Origin: Pseudomonadales bacterium | GTDB lineage: Bacteria > Pseudomonadota > Gammaproteobacteria > Pseudomonadales > Halieaceae | Direction of reading: 5' to 3' | Assembly (NCBI GenBank): GCA_024234855.1 | Contig: JACKNN010000013.1 | Location: forward strand, 1-26,810 | DNA length: 26,810 bases | In this document: positions 15,884 to 24,388 of the stretch, one piece after another | Numbering within the stretch: position 1 is the first letter of the stretch | Layout of the letters: each line of letters starts with the position of its first letter | The notes under the pieces: model-generated | What the model was told of the DNA's origin: nothing | What the model saw: only the letters and a program-made list of their open reading frames with translations | Database searches by the model: none | Program-made: the position numbers and the translations under genes

Positions 15884-17338
15884 ATGAGTGAAACCATTAC
15901 CCTAGACGAAACCATAGAGGTCCAACGCCCCCTCCACGAAGTCTTTGCCTACGTGGCAGAGTTTTCCCGCATCGAGGAGTGGGACCCCGGCGTGGCCCGG
16001 GGGACCCGCCTGACATCCGGGGCACCCGGAGTGGGCAGCGAGTACCGCATAGATATGAAAGCAGGCTTCTCACTGCACTACACGGTCATCGAATTCGAGC
16101 CCGATGCCCGTATGCTGATGACTGTGGATTCACGGGTGTTCACCGCGCGAGAGGAAATTATCTTCACTGCGACAAGCACGGGAACCGCCGTCAGGTATAT
16201 CGCGCGCTTCAAGTTCCCGGCGCCCCTGGCGCTGGCCAATCGCCTCTACCCGGCCGCCATGGACCGCGTGGGCAAGAGCACCATGGAGGGGCTGCAGCGC
16301 GCCCTGGAGGACAACTTCGCTGCTCCCGCGCAATCCACCGCCACCGCGCTGGCGGACAACCTGGTGCTGCCCGGCCTGTGGCGCTTCACCCGGCTGGGCT
16401 ACAGCAGTGCCCGGCGCCGCTGGAAGCCGCTGTCTGCTTACCTGGGAGACAGGCACGCCGTGGTGACCGGCGCGACCTCCGGGGTGGGCGAGGCCGCCGC
16501 CACTGCCCTGGCCGGGCTGGGAGCCCGCGTGACTCTGGTGGCGCGCAACAAACGCAAGGCCGACGCCACCGCCCGCAAAATACGCCGGCAGACCGGCAAC
16601 CCCGAAGTTCACGTGGAGCTGTGTGACCTGGCGGTGATCGCCGAGGTACACCAGCTGGCGGACCGGCTGCTGGCCGCCGACCGACCCGTGGACATCCTGG
16701 TCAACAATGCCGGCGCGCTGTTCAACCCACGCCAGCAGACGGCCGAAGGCTTGGAGAAGAGTTTTGCCCTGTTGCTGCTTTCACCCTACGTGCTCACTGA
16801 ACGCCTGCATCCCCTGCTGGCCCGCTCCGGCTCGGCCCGCGTGGTCAACGTGCTGTCCGGCGGCATGTACACCCAGAAGATCCACCCCCGGGACCTGCAG
16901 AGCCAGCGCGGTCGCTACTCGGGTTCGGTGGCCTACGCCCGCGCCAAACGCGGCCTGATGATCCTCACCGAGGAGTGGGCCCGGCGGTGGCGCGAGGACG
17001 GCATCAGCGTCAACGCCATGCACCCGGGCTGGGCGGACACCCCCGGGGTGGAATCGTCCCTGCAGACCTTCTACCGGGTCACGCACAAACTGCTGCGCAG
17101 CCCCGAAGAGGGCGCGGACACGGCGGTCTGGCTGGCGGCGGCCACCGAGGCGGGCAAGGTATCCGGTAAATTCTGGCTGGACAGGGAGCAGCACCCCAGC
17201 CATATTTTTGCCCACACCCGGGAGAGCGCCGCCGAGCGCGAGCAACTGCTGGCCACCCTGCGGGAACTGGGCGAGAGCACCCGCCCGCAAAAGCGGACGC
17301 CGCGGCAGCGCAAGCCAAGGGCCCGCAAAAGCGCCTGA
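15884..17338 (+). CDS. SRPBCC (START-like) and DHRS12-like SDR fusion protein
   Basis: 484 aa with two domains. Residues 5 to about 145 form an SRPBCC/polyketide-cyclase-like domain (RPLHEVFAYVAEFSRIEEWDPGV, ending in the long helix STMEGLQRALEDNF), a helix-grip fold that binds hydrophobic ligands. Residues about 175-450 form an SDR: TGATSGVG (195-202), DLAVIAEV, LVNNAGAL, Ser325, Tyr351 and Lys355. The long Ser-to-Tyr spacing with the segment SGGMYTQKI..DLQ and the later NAMHPGWADTPGVES are hallmarks of the DHRS12 (SDR40C-like) group. The ligand-binding half may present a sterol- or lipid-like substrate to the dehydrogenase half. The C-terminus is Lys/Arg-rich. AGGAG lies 8 bases before the ATG. 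It is divergent from the lipocalin operon, 202 bases apart; no convincing plus-strand promoter is seen there. Confidence 0.88.
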   Translation: MSETITLDETIEVQRPLHEVFAYVAEFSRIEEWDPGVARGTRLTSGAPGVGSEYRIDMKAGFSLHYTVIEFEPDARMLMTVDSRVFTAREEIIFTATSTGTAVRYIARFKFPAPLALANRLYPAAMDRVGKSTMEGLQRALEDNFAAPAQSTATALADNLVLPGLWRFTRLGYSSARRRWKPLSAYLGDRHAVVTGATSGVGEAAATALAGLGARVTLVARNKRKADATARKIRRQTGNPEVHVELCDLAVIAEVHQLADRLLAADRPVDILVNNAGALFNPRQQTAEGLEKSFALLLLSPYVLTERLHPLLARSGSARVVNVLSGGMYTQKIHPRDLQSQRGRYSGSVAYARAKRGLMILTEEWARRWREDGISVNAMHPGWADTPGVESSLQTFYRVTHKLLRSPEEGADTAVWLAAATEAGKVSGKFWLDREQHPSHIFAHTRESAAEREQLLATLRELGESTRPQKRTPRQRKPRARKSA

Positions 17339-17393
17339 TAACCACCCATAACCCGGACAGCGCGCGGGGCAGGGGCGCCGGGAGACCGGCGAG

Positions 17394-18158
17394 CTAGAGC
17401 AGTACCTGCGCGCAGATCTCCCGCACGTTGTGTGCCTGGCCCAATTGTTCCAGGGTCAGGTACAGGGTTATCAAGTAAAAACCGACGTACACAAAGTCGC
17501 TGTGCAACTTGTAATCATGGGCGACGAAAAAGCCGAACAGCTCGTCGAAGGATGCCTTGAAACTATCGATGCAGAAGTGTTGGGCGGACTGGTCTATCCC
17601 GAAGTGCCGGTGCAACAACTGCTTCAGCTCCTCGACAGCGCTCTCCTCCAGCCCCGCCTGCAACATGCCCATCCGCCGCAAGGCACTATCAAAGGCCTGT
17701 TCATCGGAGCTGTAAAAAGACCGGTACAGGGCCAGCATACCCTCGCGGAAACCAGGCCGCAGTTCAAGCCACAAGCCATTGGGCGCGAATACCAGCCCCG
17801 CCTCGTCTACCCCGAAACGCGCCGTCCGCAGATCGATAAACATGCCCTCGGGCACCAGCCACTGACTGAAATACAGGCGCAGAATATCGTCGCCGCTGGC
17901 GGCCAGGGCGTCGGGTTCGTCTACATCACCCAGGGGGACCGTTTCCGAAAGCGTTTTGGCAATCCTCACCGGCGCGGCGACATCGCCAGTGATCGCTGCC
18001 AGCTGGTCCACGCCGCGACGGCTTACATAGCGCCAGGAGACCACGCGCAAGGATCCAAGCATGGGTTTCCAATCGATAACGTCCCATCCGCGACGCGGCA
18101 CGAAGCGCGCCAATTGACGAAGCTCCTCAGGGATAAAGCCGGGTAGTCTGTCGACCAT
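17394..18158 (-). CDS. Conserved-looking hypothetical protein, unrecognised
   Basis: 254 aa. I do not recognise the family. It starts at ATG 18156-18158 with AAGGA 7 bases upstream, a good ribosome-binding site, and the codon pattern is that of a real gene. No signal peptide is seen. The N-terminal half is mixed (MVDRLPGFIPEELRQLARFVPRRGWDVIDW, then SWRYVSRRGVDQLA, then LPGDVDEPD-type acidic stretches); the C-terminal half is mainly helical, with FYSSDEQAFDSALRRMGMLQAG and a Phe/Tyr-rich segment FVYVGFYLITLYLTLEQLG near residue 225-245 that may be one buried or membrane-associated helix. It lies 66 bases downstream of the DUF2867 SDR gene on the same strand and may be co-transcribed with it. 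Confidence 0.75.
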   Translation of the reverse strand: MVDRLPGFIPEELRQLARFVPRRGWDVIDWKPMLGSLRVVSWRYVSRRGVDQLAAITGDVAAPVRIAKTLSETVPLGDVDEPDALAASGDDILRLYFSQWLVPEGMFIDLRTARFGVDEAGLVFAPNGLWLELRPGFREGMLALYRSFYSSDEQAFDSALRRMGMLQAGLEESAVEELKQLLHRHFGIDQSAQHFCIDSFKASFDELFGFFVAHDYKLHSDFVYVGFYLITLYLTLEQLGQAHNVREICAQVLL

Positions 18159-18224
18159 GATCGATCCTTATCGCTAGCAAAAAAGTTTTCAGACGGCGCC
18201 GACCTGCCGCCGCCGGGTTCGCTG

Positions 18225-19688
18225 CTATCCCGCTGCCTCGGCGCGCCGCACCAGCGCCCGGGTCCAGCCGCGAAACAGGAACAAATGCGCCGGTACCAGC
18301 GTATACCAGTACAGCAGTCCCCACACCCCGCGAGGGTGCCAGTAAGCCGTTATGGTGAGATCGGTTCCACCGTCTTGCAGCGGCTTCAGGTCGAACTCGA
18401 GGATGCCCGCGCCCGGTGCCTTCATCCCGAAATGCAGGGTGAGATGGTGCTCGGGCTCCATCCCGATCACCGTCCAGTAGTCGATGACGTCCCCCAGGCG
18501 CAGGTCATCGGGATCGCGCCGGCCCCGGGAAAAACCTGCGCCCCCGACCAACCAGTCCATCAATTCCCGCAACCACCACAGTCCGTTCATATAGTAATAG
18601 CGATTGTTACCGCCGATGCGAATTATCTGGGCCCATACCGCTGCCGGTCCGGCCGTGGAGAGCGCACTGCCGCTGGCCTGCTTGGCATAGAAGGCTACGT
18701 CATGTCGCAGCCCGCGCTGGTCGAAAGCGCCCTCGGTCCAGCGCGCCTGGGTGCAATGCGACTGTTCCGCTGCGTAGGCGGCGGCGATGGCCTCGCGCAC
18801 CGTGAGCAGCTGTTGTGGTACCAGAGCGCGCAGGGCGGCATCGTCGGCCCTGAAATCATGCTTGAGACCACCGACCAGCGCCCTGGCGATGTCCGGCGGC
18901 ACGGCGGTCACCAGGCCCAGCCAGTAGGAGGACAATCCCGGGGACAGCACCGGCACCGGGACTATCCGCGGCGCAGGCTTGCCCGCGAGTTCTGCCACCA
19001 GCCTCATCATGTCCTCGTAGCTGACCTCTTGCGGCCCCCCGGCGTCATAGATTTTGCCGGCGGCTGCGGGGCTCCGGGCCACGCCCAACAGGTAGGCCAG
19101 CAGGTTCTGCAGCGCGATGGGCGGTGATTTGGCGCGGACCCAACGCGGCGTGATCATCATCGGCAGGTTCAGGGCCAGGTCGCGCATAACCTCGAAAGCC
19201 GCAGAGCCGGGACCTATGATGATACCCGCGCGCAGCTCGGTCACCGGCACGCTGCCGCCACGCAGGATATCGCCGGTATCACGACGAGAAAGAATGTGCT
19301 CCCCGGAGGGTTCTTCGGGAACCAGGCCGCCCAGGTATACGATTCGCCCCACCCCGGCCGCAGCAGCTGCCGCGGCAAAATTGTGCGCTGCCTCCAGGTC
19401 CAGCTCACTGAAGCGCCTGCCGGCCGCCATGGAGTGCACCAGGTAAAACGCCACGTCGACGCCGGCCAGGCTGTGCTCCAGGCTGCCACTGTCCAGGGCA
19501 TCTGCCTGTACCAGTTCCACCCCCTCCCAACCCCGCGACCGCAGCACCTCCAGGTTGCGCGCTGCCGCCCGCACGGTGACCGGGTAGTGGCGCAGGAATG
19601 GCACCAGGTTGGAGCCGATATAGCCCGAGGCTCCAAATACCAGGTAGCGGCCAGTCAGGTCGCTGTATGGAGCACCCGCTTCAGTCAC
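18225..19688 (-). CDS. Atypical NAD(P)-binding SDR with C-terminal DUF2867 domain
   Basis: 487 aa. The N-terminal 300 residues are an extended/atypical SDR: GRYLVFGASGYIGSNLVP (NAD(P) loop), VQADALD, VAFYLVHSM, RIVYLGGLVP and an NmrA/YbjT-like course without a clear catalytic YxxxK. The C-terminal part (about 330-487), with IGGNNRYYYMNGLWWLRELMDWLVGG and a LLYWYTLVPAHLFLFRGWTRALVRR end, matches DUF2867. Similar fusions are found in many bacteria without an assigned reaction. The start GTG at 19686-19688 lacks a good Shine-Dalgarno sequence, so a nearby start could be used. A candidate promoter is at 19765-19794. It precedes the unrecognised 254-aa gene by 66 bases. Confidence 0.85.
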   Translation of the reverse strand: MTEAGAPYSDLTGRYLVFGASGYIGSNLVPFLRHYPVTVRAAARNLEVLRSRGWEGVELVQADALDSGSLEHSLAGVDVAFYLVHSMAAGRRFSELDLEAAHNFAAAAAAAGVGRIVYLGGLVPEEPSGEHILSRRDTGDILRGGSVPVTELRAGIIIGPGSAAFEVMRDLALNLPMMITPRWVRAKSPPIALQNLLAYLLGVARSPAAAGKIYDAGGPQEVSYEDMMRLVAELAGKPAPRIVPVPVLSPGLSSYWLGLVTAVPPDIARALVGGLKHDFRADDAALRALVPQQLLTVREAIAAAYAAEQSHCTQARWTEGAFDQRGLRHDVAFYAKQASGSALSTAGPAAVWAQIIRIGGNNRYYYMNGLWWLRELMDWLVGGAGFSRGRRDPDDLRLGDVIDYWTVIGMEPEHHLTLHFGMKAPGAGILEFDLKPLQDGGTDLTITAYWHPRGVWGLLYWYTLVPAHLFLFRGWTRALVRRAEAAG

Positions 19689-19764
19689 CGCTTGATAACA
19701 GGCATGGAGTGCATCGTTTCCCGGTATGCGCGTCGGCCGGGACCAATTTGAGGTTTCTGCACTT

Positions 19765-19794
19765 TTTGTACATTTTTTGTGGAATACATCTCAA
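19765..19794 (-). promoter_or_regulatory. Candidate sigma-70 promoter for the DUF2867 SDR
   Basis: On the minus strand TTGAGA (19789-19794; 5 of 6) and TACAAA (19765-19770; 4 of 6) with an 18-base spacer, in an AT-rich island. The leader would be about 70 bases. The same island lies upstream of the plus-strand small gene and probably holds both promoters. Confidence 0.4.
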
Positions 19795-19809
19795 AATGGG
19801 TCCAACGTC

Positions 19810-20154
19810 ATGTTCATGGGCGTTCCATTTTCACAATTTGTGCCCCTGGTCCTGGTGAGCTGCCTCGCCGGCAGCACACTACCCTGTTATTCGCAGGATG
19901 GGGGAGCGGCGGCATCCCGGACAAGCCCCTCTACAGGGGTAACAAGCTCCCGGCAGGTCAAGCGCCCCGCTTTGCAACTCAGTCTAACGGATTCACAGGC
20001 CAGCCTGAAAGCCAGCCTGTGGGCGGCACACGTACTCAAAACGACATCCCGGGAGCGGCTGATCCCGGCGGAGATACAAAACAGCAGCGGTTTTGCGGTG
20101 ACGGGGCCGTTTGCCGAACGCTCGGCCGGCATCCGCGTCGAGTACGCTTTCTGA
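19810..20154 (+). CDS. Small putative secreted protein with outer-membrane-like C-terminus
   Basis: 114 aa from ATG 19810 (or two codons later, 19816); the frame is open further upstream but that part has no feature of a protein. I do not recognise a family. The N-terminus (residues 5-28, hydrophobic, ending near CYSQDGG) looks like a signal peptide. The mature part is Ser/Thr/Ala-rich with a short amphipathic strand pattern, and the chain ends in IRVEYAF, alternating hydrophobic residues with a terminal Phe as in outer-membrane barrel assembly signals. About 90 mature residues are too short for a full barrel on their own. It converges on the RND permease, with stops 18 bases apart. An overlapping frame from 19779 is equally open, so the identity is not certain. 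Confidence 0.5.
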   Translation: MFMGVPFSQFVPLVLVSCLAGSTLPCYSQDGGAAASRTSPSTGVTSSRQVKRPALQLSLTDSQASLKASLWAAHVLKTTSRERLIPAEIQNSSGFAVTGPFAERSAGIRVEYAF

Positions 20155-20172
20155 GCACAGGCTCCGCGCCCA

Positions 20173-23100
20173 TCAGGCGGCAGGGTCGGGATCTGCGCGC
20201 GACGTTCCCATGACCCAGTTCTCCAGGTCCTTGGCGATATGATAGAGCACGGGCACCAGTATCAGGGTCACGACGGTGGCAAAGATCACCCCGAAGGCAA
20301 TCGATATCGCCATCGGTTTTACAAACTCCGACTGAATGGATGTCTCCATCTGGATTGGCAACAGGCCGAGGAACGTCGTCACCGAAGTCAGTATGACCGC
20401 GCGGAACCTGCGCGGACCCGCCTCGAGGATGGCGGAGCGCCAGTCGTGCCCCTCGTCGATGTAGTGGTTGATAAAATCCACCATCACCAGACTGTCGTTG
20501 ACCACCACTCCCACCAGGCCGACGATCCCGATCACCGACAAGATACTCAGGTCCTTACCGAGGATAAAGTGGCCGATTATCGCCCCGATGATGCCGAAGG
20601 GAATCACCGACATGATCAGCAGGGGCTCCAGATAACTCTTGAGCGGAATCGCCAGGGCCCCGTAAATCATGATCAGTACGATCACCAGGCCATAGGCCAG
20701 TGATTGGGAGGTTTCCGCCTCGTCCTCCACTTCACCACCGAAGGTATAGCTGATACCCGGGTAGTCCTGCAGGATGTCCGGCAGCACCTCCGTTTTCAGC
20801 AAGCTGGAGAGCTCGCCCGGTTCGACCATGCGCTTGTTGACATCAGCCCGCACGAATACCACGCGCTTGCGGTCGATGCGATCTATGGTGCTCAGCCCGG
20901 TCTGCTCCCTGGCCTCTCCCACCACCGGGAAGGGCACCTTGCGCCCATCCGGCAACCTGATCCAGAGGGATTGCAGGCTACCCACCTGGGCACGGTCCTC
21001 GACGGGCAGGCGCACGTAGACACGCACCTCGTCGCGACCACGCTGAACGCGCTGGATCTCGGCACCGAAGTACGCCTGGCGCACCTGCCTTGCCAGGTCG
21101 ACACTCCCCAGGCCCAGCGCCTCGCCCTCAGGCGTCACCTGAATATCCAGCTCCTTGCCCCCGGCGTTGAAACTGTCACTGACGTCATCGACACCGGGCA
21201 TTACAGCGAGGGAATGCTTCAACGCTTTCGCAGCCATCTGCAGCATCTCCAGGCTGCTGCCGGTAAACTGCACTTCCAGTGCCGAGCCGGGGGGACCGGC
21301 CACCGCGTCGATACTGAACTCGCGCACCCCCTCCAGTGGCCCCAGTTCCTCGCGCAACCACTGGGCCAGCACCACGGAGCTGATAGCGCGCTCTTCGCTG
21401 GGCACCAGATCGATGTCCACCCTGGCGCTGGCGTCACTTTCCGAGACCACCATCAGTTCCCGGATAACGCCAACCGAGGTGTTTTCCGCCGCCAGGTAGC
21501 GCTCATTCATCCTGCCGGCCGCGGCCTCGATTCGCCGGGCATAGTCATGGGTTCGCTCCCAGGCGGTTCCCTGGGGCATCTCGAGGGTCACCATCAACTG
21601 GTCGGATGGCACATTGGGAAAAAACACTGACCTGACAAGCCCGGATGGCACCAGCGCCAGGGACACGATCATGAACCCCAGGAATAACGCGAAAGTCACA
21701 TAGCGTTGCCGCAGGCAGGACTCCAGCAGGGTACGATAGGGACCCGACGCGAAGTTACTGAGCGCGGCTGAAAATCTGTCCTGCACCCTGCGCACCGCGC
21801 CCCGCCAGCCGGCCGGAGGCTCCCTGCGGGGGTGAATATGCCGCAGGTGGGCCGGCAGGATCAGCTTGGTTTCCACCAGGGAGAAGAAAATGCACAACAT
21901 GACCACCGGTCCGATATGGGTCATTACCCGGGCGAAACCCTCGGACAGGAACAGAGTGGGACCAAAGGCGATGATAGTCGTCGTCGCCCCGAAGATCGTG
22001 GCCGTGGACACCCGCCGCACCCCCCGCACAACGCTCGCGGTTCCCGGTCCCTCCGACTGTATATAGGCGTAGGCGCTCTCCGCGGTAACGATACCATCAT
22101 CCACCAGAATCCCCAGCACCAGGATGAAGGCAAACACCGACAACACATTTATGGATATCGGCAAACCGAGGAAGTAGATGGACGCCAGCGTGCCCATGAT
22201 GGCAAACGGTACGCCCAGTATGACCCAGAAGGCGAGCCCGAGGTCGAGGAACAGCGCCAGCGCCAGGATCACCAGCACGCCCCCCTGCGCCGCATTGCGC
22301 AGCATAAGCTCGATACGACCGCGCAAAATCCTGCTCTCGTCTATCCAGCCCGTGATGTACACGCCCTCGGAGAAACCGGCCTGTTTGCGGGCGATATAAT
22401 CCCGCAGCTCATCGGTGATCTGCAGCACGTCCTGATCGCCCACCCTGTCGACGATCAGGGTTATCGCCCGACGACCATTGAGCGTGCTCAGTACCGGTTG
22501 GTCTTCAAAGCCGTCCACGACCGTGGCCACATCACCCAGCTTTACCGAGGTACCGTCCTCGCGCGTCACCAAAGTCAGCGCCGCGAACTCCTCCCCGGTG
22601 TAGGCCTGCGAGACCGAGCGCAGGGTAATCGAGCCGCTGTCAGTGCGCAGGGTTCCGCCGGGCAGATCCCTGGATCGACTGCTCACAGCGTTGACCACCT
22701 GGTCAAAATCCAGGCCGTAGCGGCGCAGCTCGGCACTGGACACCTCGATGGAAATCTCGTAGTTGCGCTCGCCGAGTACGCGTATCTCACTGATACCCTC
22801 CAGGTCGAGTATCTCTTCGCGCACCTGGTCGGCGAGTTGCTTCAGGCCCAGTTCGTCCAGCTGTCCGTAGATGCTGACTCGCATGGCGTAGCCACGACTG
22901 ATGACTTCTTCGACAATAGGCTCCTCGGCGTCCAGGGGAAAGGCCGGAATACTGTCCACCCGGACCTTTGCCTGGTTGAGGGCCTTGGCGATATCGCTGC
23001 CCGGCTCCATTTCCACGGTGACCACGCCAACGCCTTCCCTTGCCGTGCTGCGAATCTCCCGGATACCGACGATATCACGCAACTCCTCCTCTATCTTGAG

Positions 23101-23319
23101 GACGATGCCCTGCTCAACCTCCTCGGGGGAGCTGCCGGGATAGGGAACCGTCACGGTAAATGTGTCGGTCGGGAAACTCGGGAACACTTCCTTGCGAATG
23201 CCGCCGATGGCGATATACCCGGCGATCAGCACGATGACGAGCAGGAGATTGGCAGCGATCGGGTTGGAGGCCATCCAACCGATAGGGCCGCCCTCGTTGT
23301 GGTACCTGGACTCAGCCAT
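20173..23319 (-). CDS. RND efflux transporter permease, HAE1-type
   Basis: 1048 aa, inner-membrane trimeric proton-driven pump of the AcrB superfamily. Seen: an N-terminal TM helix after GPIGWMASNPIAANLLL, FPSFPTDTFTVTVPYPGSSPEEVEQ (porter domain), DLEGISEIRVLGERNYE, GILVDDGIVTAES with the TM4 proton-relay pair Asp407-Asp408 (numbered from the chosen start, the same numbers as in AcrB), and a C-terminal TM set. The Lys940-equivalent in TM10 appears to be Asn (GVVVNDSLVMVD), as in several non-AcrB branches. The ATG at 23319 is chosen over the GTG two codons upstream because GGAG lies 8 bases before it. It overlaps the stop of the adaptor gene by 8 bases. It exports a hydrophobic or amphipathic compound through an outer-membrane channel encoded elsewhere. 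Confidence 0.95.
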   Translation of the reverse strand: MAESRYHNEGGPIGWMASNPIAANLLLVIVLIAGYIAIGGIRKEVFPSFPTDTFTVTVPYPGSSPEEVEQGIVLKIEEELRDIVGIREIRSTAREGVGVVTVEMEPGSDIAKALNQAKVRVDSIPAFPLDAEEPIVEEVISRGYAMRVSIYGQLDELGLKQLADQVREEILDLEGISEIRVLGERNYEISIEVSSAELRRYGLDFDQVVNAVSSRSRDLPGGTLRTDSGSITLRSVSQAYTGEEFAALTLVTREDGTSVKLGDVATVVDGFEDQPVLSTLNGRRAITLIVDRVGDQDVLQITDELRDYIARKQAGFSEGVYITGWIDESRILRGRIELMLRNAAQGGVLVILALALFLDLGLAFWVILGVPFAIMGTLASIYFLGLPISINVLSVFAFILVLGILVDDGIVTAESAYAYIQSEGPGTASVVRGVRRVSTATIFGATTTIIAFGPTLFLSEGFARVMTHIGPVVMLCIFFSLVETKLILPAHLRHIHPRREPPAGWRGAVRRVQDRFSAALSNFASGPYRTLLESCLRQRYVTFALFLGFMIVSLALVPSGLVRSVFFPNVPSDQLMVTLEMPQGTAWERTHDYARRIEAAAGRMNERYLAAENTSVGVIRELMVVSESDASARVDIDLVPSEERAISSVVLAQWLREELGPLEGVREFSIDAVAGPPGSALEVQFTGSSLEMLQMAAKALKHSLAVMPGVDDVSDSFNAGGKELDIQVTPEGEALGLGSVDLARQVRQAYFGAEIQRVQRGRDEVRVYVRLPVEDRAQVGSLQSLWIRLPDGRKVPFPVVGEAREQTGLSTIDRIDRKRVVFVRADVNKRMVEPGELSSLLKTEVLPDILQDYPGISYTFGGEVEDEAETSQSLAYGLVIVLIMIYGALAIPLKSYLEPLLIMSVIPFGIIGAIIGHFILGKDLSILSVIGIVGLVGVVVNDSLVMVDFINHYIDEGHDWRSAILEAGPRRFRAVILTSVTTFLGLLPIQMETSIQSEFVKPMAISIAFGVIFATVVTLILVPVLYHIAKDLENWVMGTSRADPDPAA

Positions 23320-24373
23320 CGACACGCTCCACCAGCATGCCCTGGAACATGACCTCGAGACGGTTTACCACCACCTGTTCGCCGTCGGCTAGCCCGTCGT
23401 TTACGATGACCGTATTGCCCTCGCGATGCACCACGTTTACGCGCCGTCGCTGCAACACGCCCTCCTCGACTACGAATACCGATTCGTCAGCCTGCAGGGC
23501 GGAAATGGGCAGGCGTACGGCCGAGCTGACGGGTCTACCGTGCAACTCGGCGCCGACGAAGAGGCCCAGGGGCAGGACATCGGGGTGTACGCTGGCGTCG
23601 TAGGGTGAGTCCACTTCCACCACCACCGGCATCACCCGGGTTTGCTGGTCTACTCGAGACTCGATGCGCAACAACCGCGCCGGCCACTGCTGCAGCTCGG
23701 TACCCATGGTCGCTGCAAGGGTGACATCCGCACCGGGATCCAGCAGTGCCGCGTCAGATGGCGGCAACTGCAGGCTGACCTCGGCAGTATCGCTGCTCAA
23801 CAGCCGCGCCACCGGCTGCCCCGCGGCGAGGTACTGTCCGTACTCTGCAAATTTGCTGTCTATGACCGTATTGAAAGGTGCCCTGATCTCGGTGTAGGCC
23901 AGATCCTGCCGGGCCTTCTCCACCCCCCGCCTGGCCGCCTCGACCCTCAGCTCGCCCTCTTCAATGGCCGCCTTGCGCTTTACCGCCCGGGAGTCGGCCA
24001 GGGTCAGCTCTGCGCTGGCCAGCGCTGCCCGGGCCTCGGCCAGCGCCAGGCGGTAGTTGATGGGGTCTATGCGCAACAGCACCTGGTCAGCTGCTACCAG
24101 CTGCCCCGGCTCGAATTCCGGAGCCACCCACTGTACCCGGCCCGATACCTCCGCCGCCAGTTCCAGTTCGTAGCGGGCCGTCACGTTGCCATGGGCCGTG
24201 ATAGTCGGTCTCACCTCACCCAGTTGCACCGTCAGGGTGCGCGCGGTGGGCAGGCGGGTTTCGCTGCCGGCAGTGGCGAGCGGCTGGCGGGAGTTGACCA
24301 TTGCCATGGCCATGAAGATGGCAACTATAACAATGACCAGTGGCAGTATTACCTTGGTGGCTCGCTTACTCAT
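23312..24373 (-). CDS. RND periplasmic adaptor (membrane fusion protein)
   Basis: 353 aa. An uncleaved or lipid-free N-terminal anchor (VILPLVIVIVAIFMAMAMV, residues 8-26) is followed by the adaptor architecture: ARYELELAAEVSGRVQWVAPEF with GQLVAADQVLLRID (lipoyl-like half-motif), a coiled-coil hairpin of about 60 residues (ALAEARAALASAELTLADSRAVKRKAAIEEGELRVEAARRGV), AYTEIRAPFNTVI with the second half-motif, then the beta-barrel and membrane-proximal domains. It bridges the permease and an outer-membrane factor. The ATG at 24371-24373 has AGG 10 bases upstream. It overlaps the permease gene by 8 bases and starts 15 bases after the carboxylesterase stop, so it is the middle gene of a three-gene unit. 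Confidence 0.95.
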   Translation of the reverse strand: MSKRATKVILPLVIVIVAIFMAMAMVNSRQPLATAGSETRLPTARTLTVQLGEVRPTITAHGNVTARYELELAAEVSGRVQWVAPEFEPGQLVAADQVLLRIDPINYRLALAEARAALASAELTLADSRAVKRKAAIEEGELRVEAARRGVEKARQDLAYTEIRAPFNTVIDSKFAEYGQYLAAGQPVARLLSSDTAEVSLQLPPSDAALLDPGADVTLAATMGTELQQWPARLLRIESRVDQQTRVMPVVVEVDSPYDASVHPDVLPLGLFVGAELHGRPVSSAVRLPISALQADESVFVVEEGVLQRRRVNVVHREGNTVIVNDGLADGEQVVVNRLEVMFQGMLVERVDG

Positions 24374-24388
24374 TGTATGCAACCTGGA

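Noticed and set aside
21832..23352. A 506-codon plus-strand open frame opposite the RND permease
   Set aside because: No recognisable domain and His/Gln/Asp-rich composition; a shadow of the permease gene.
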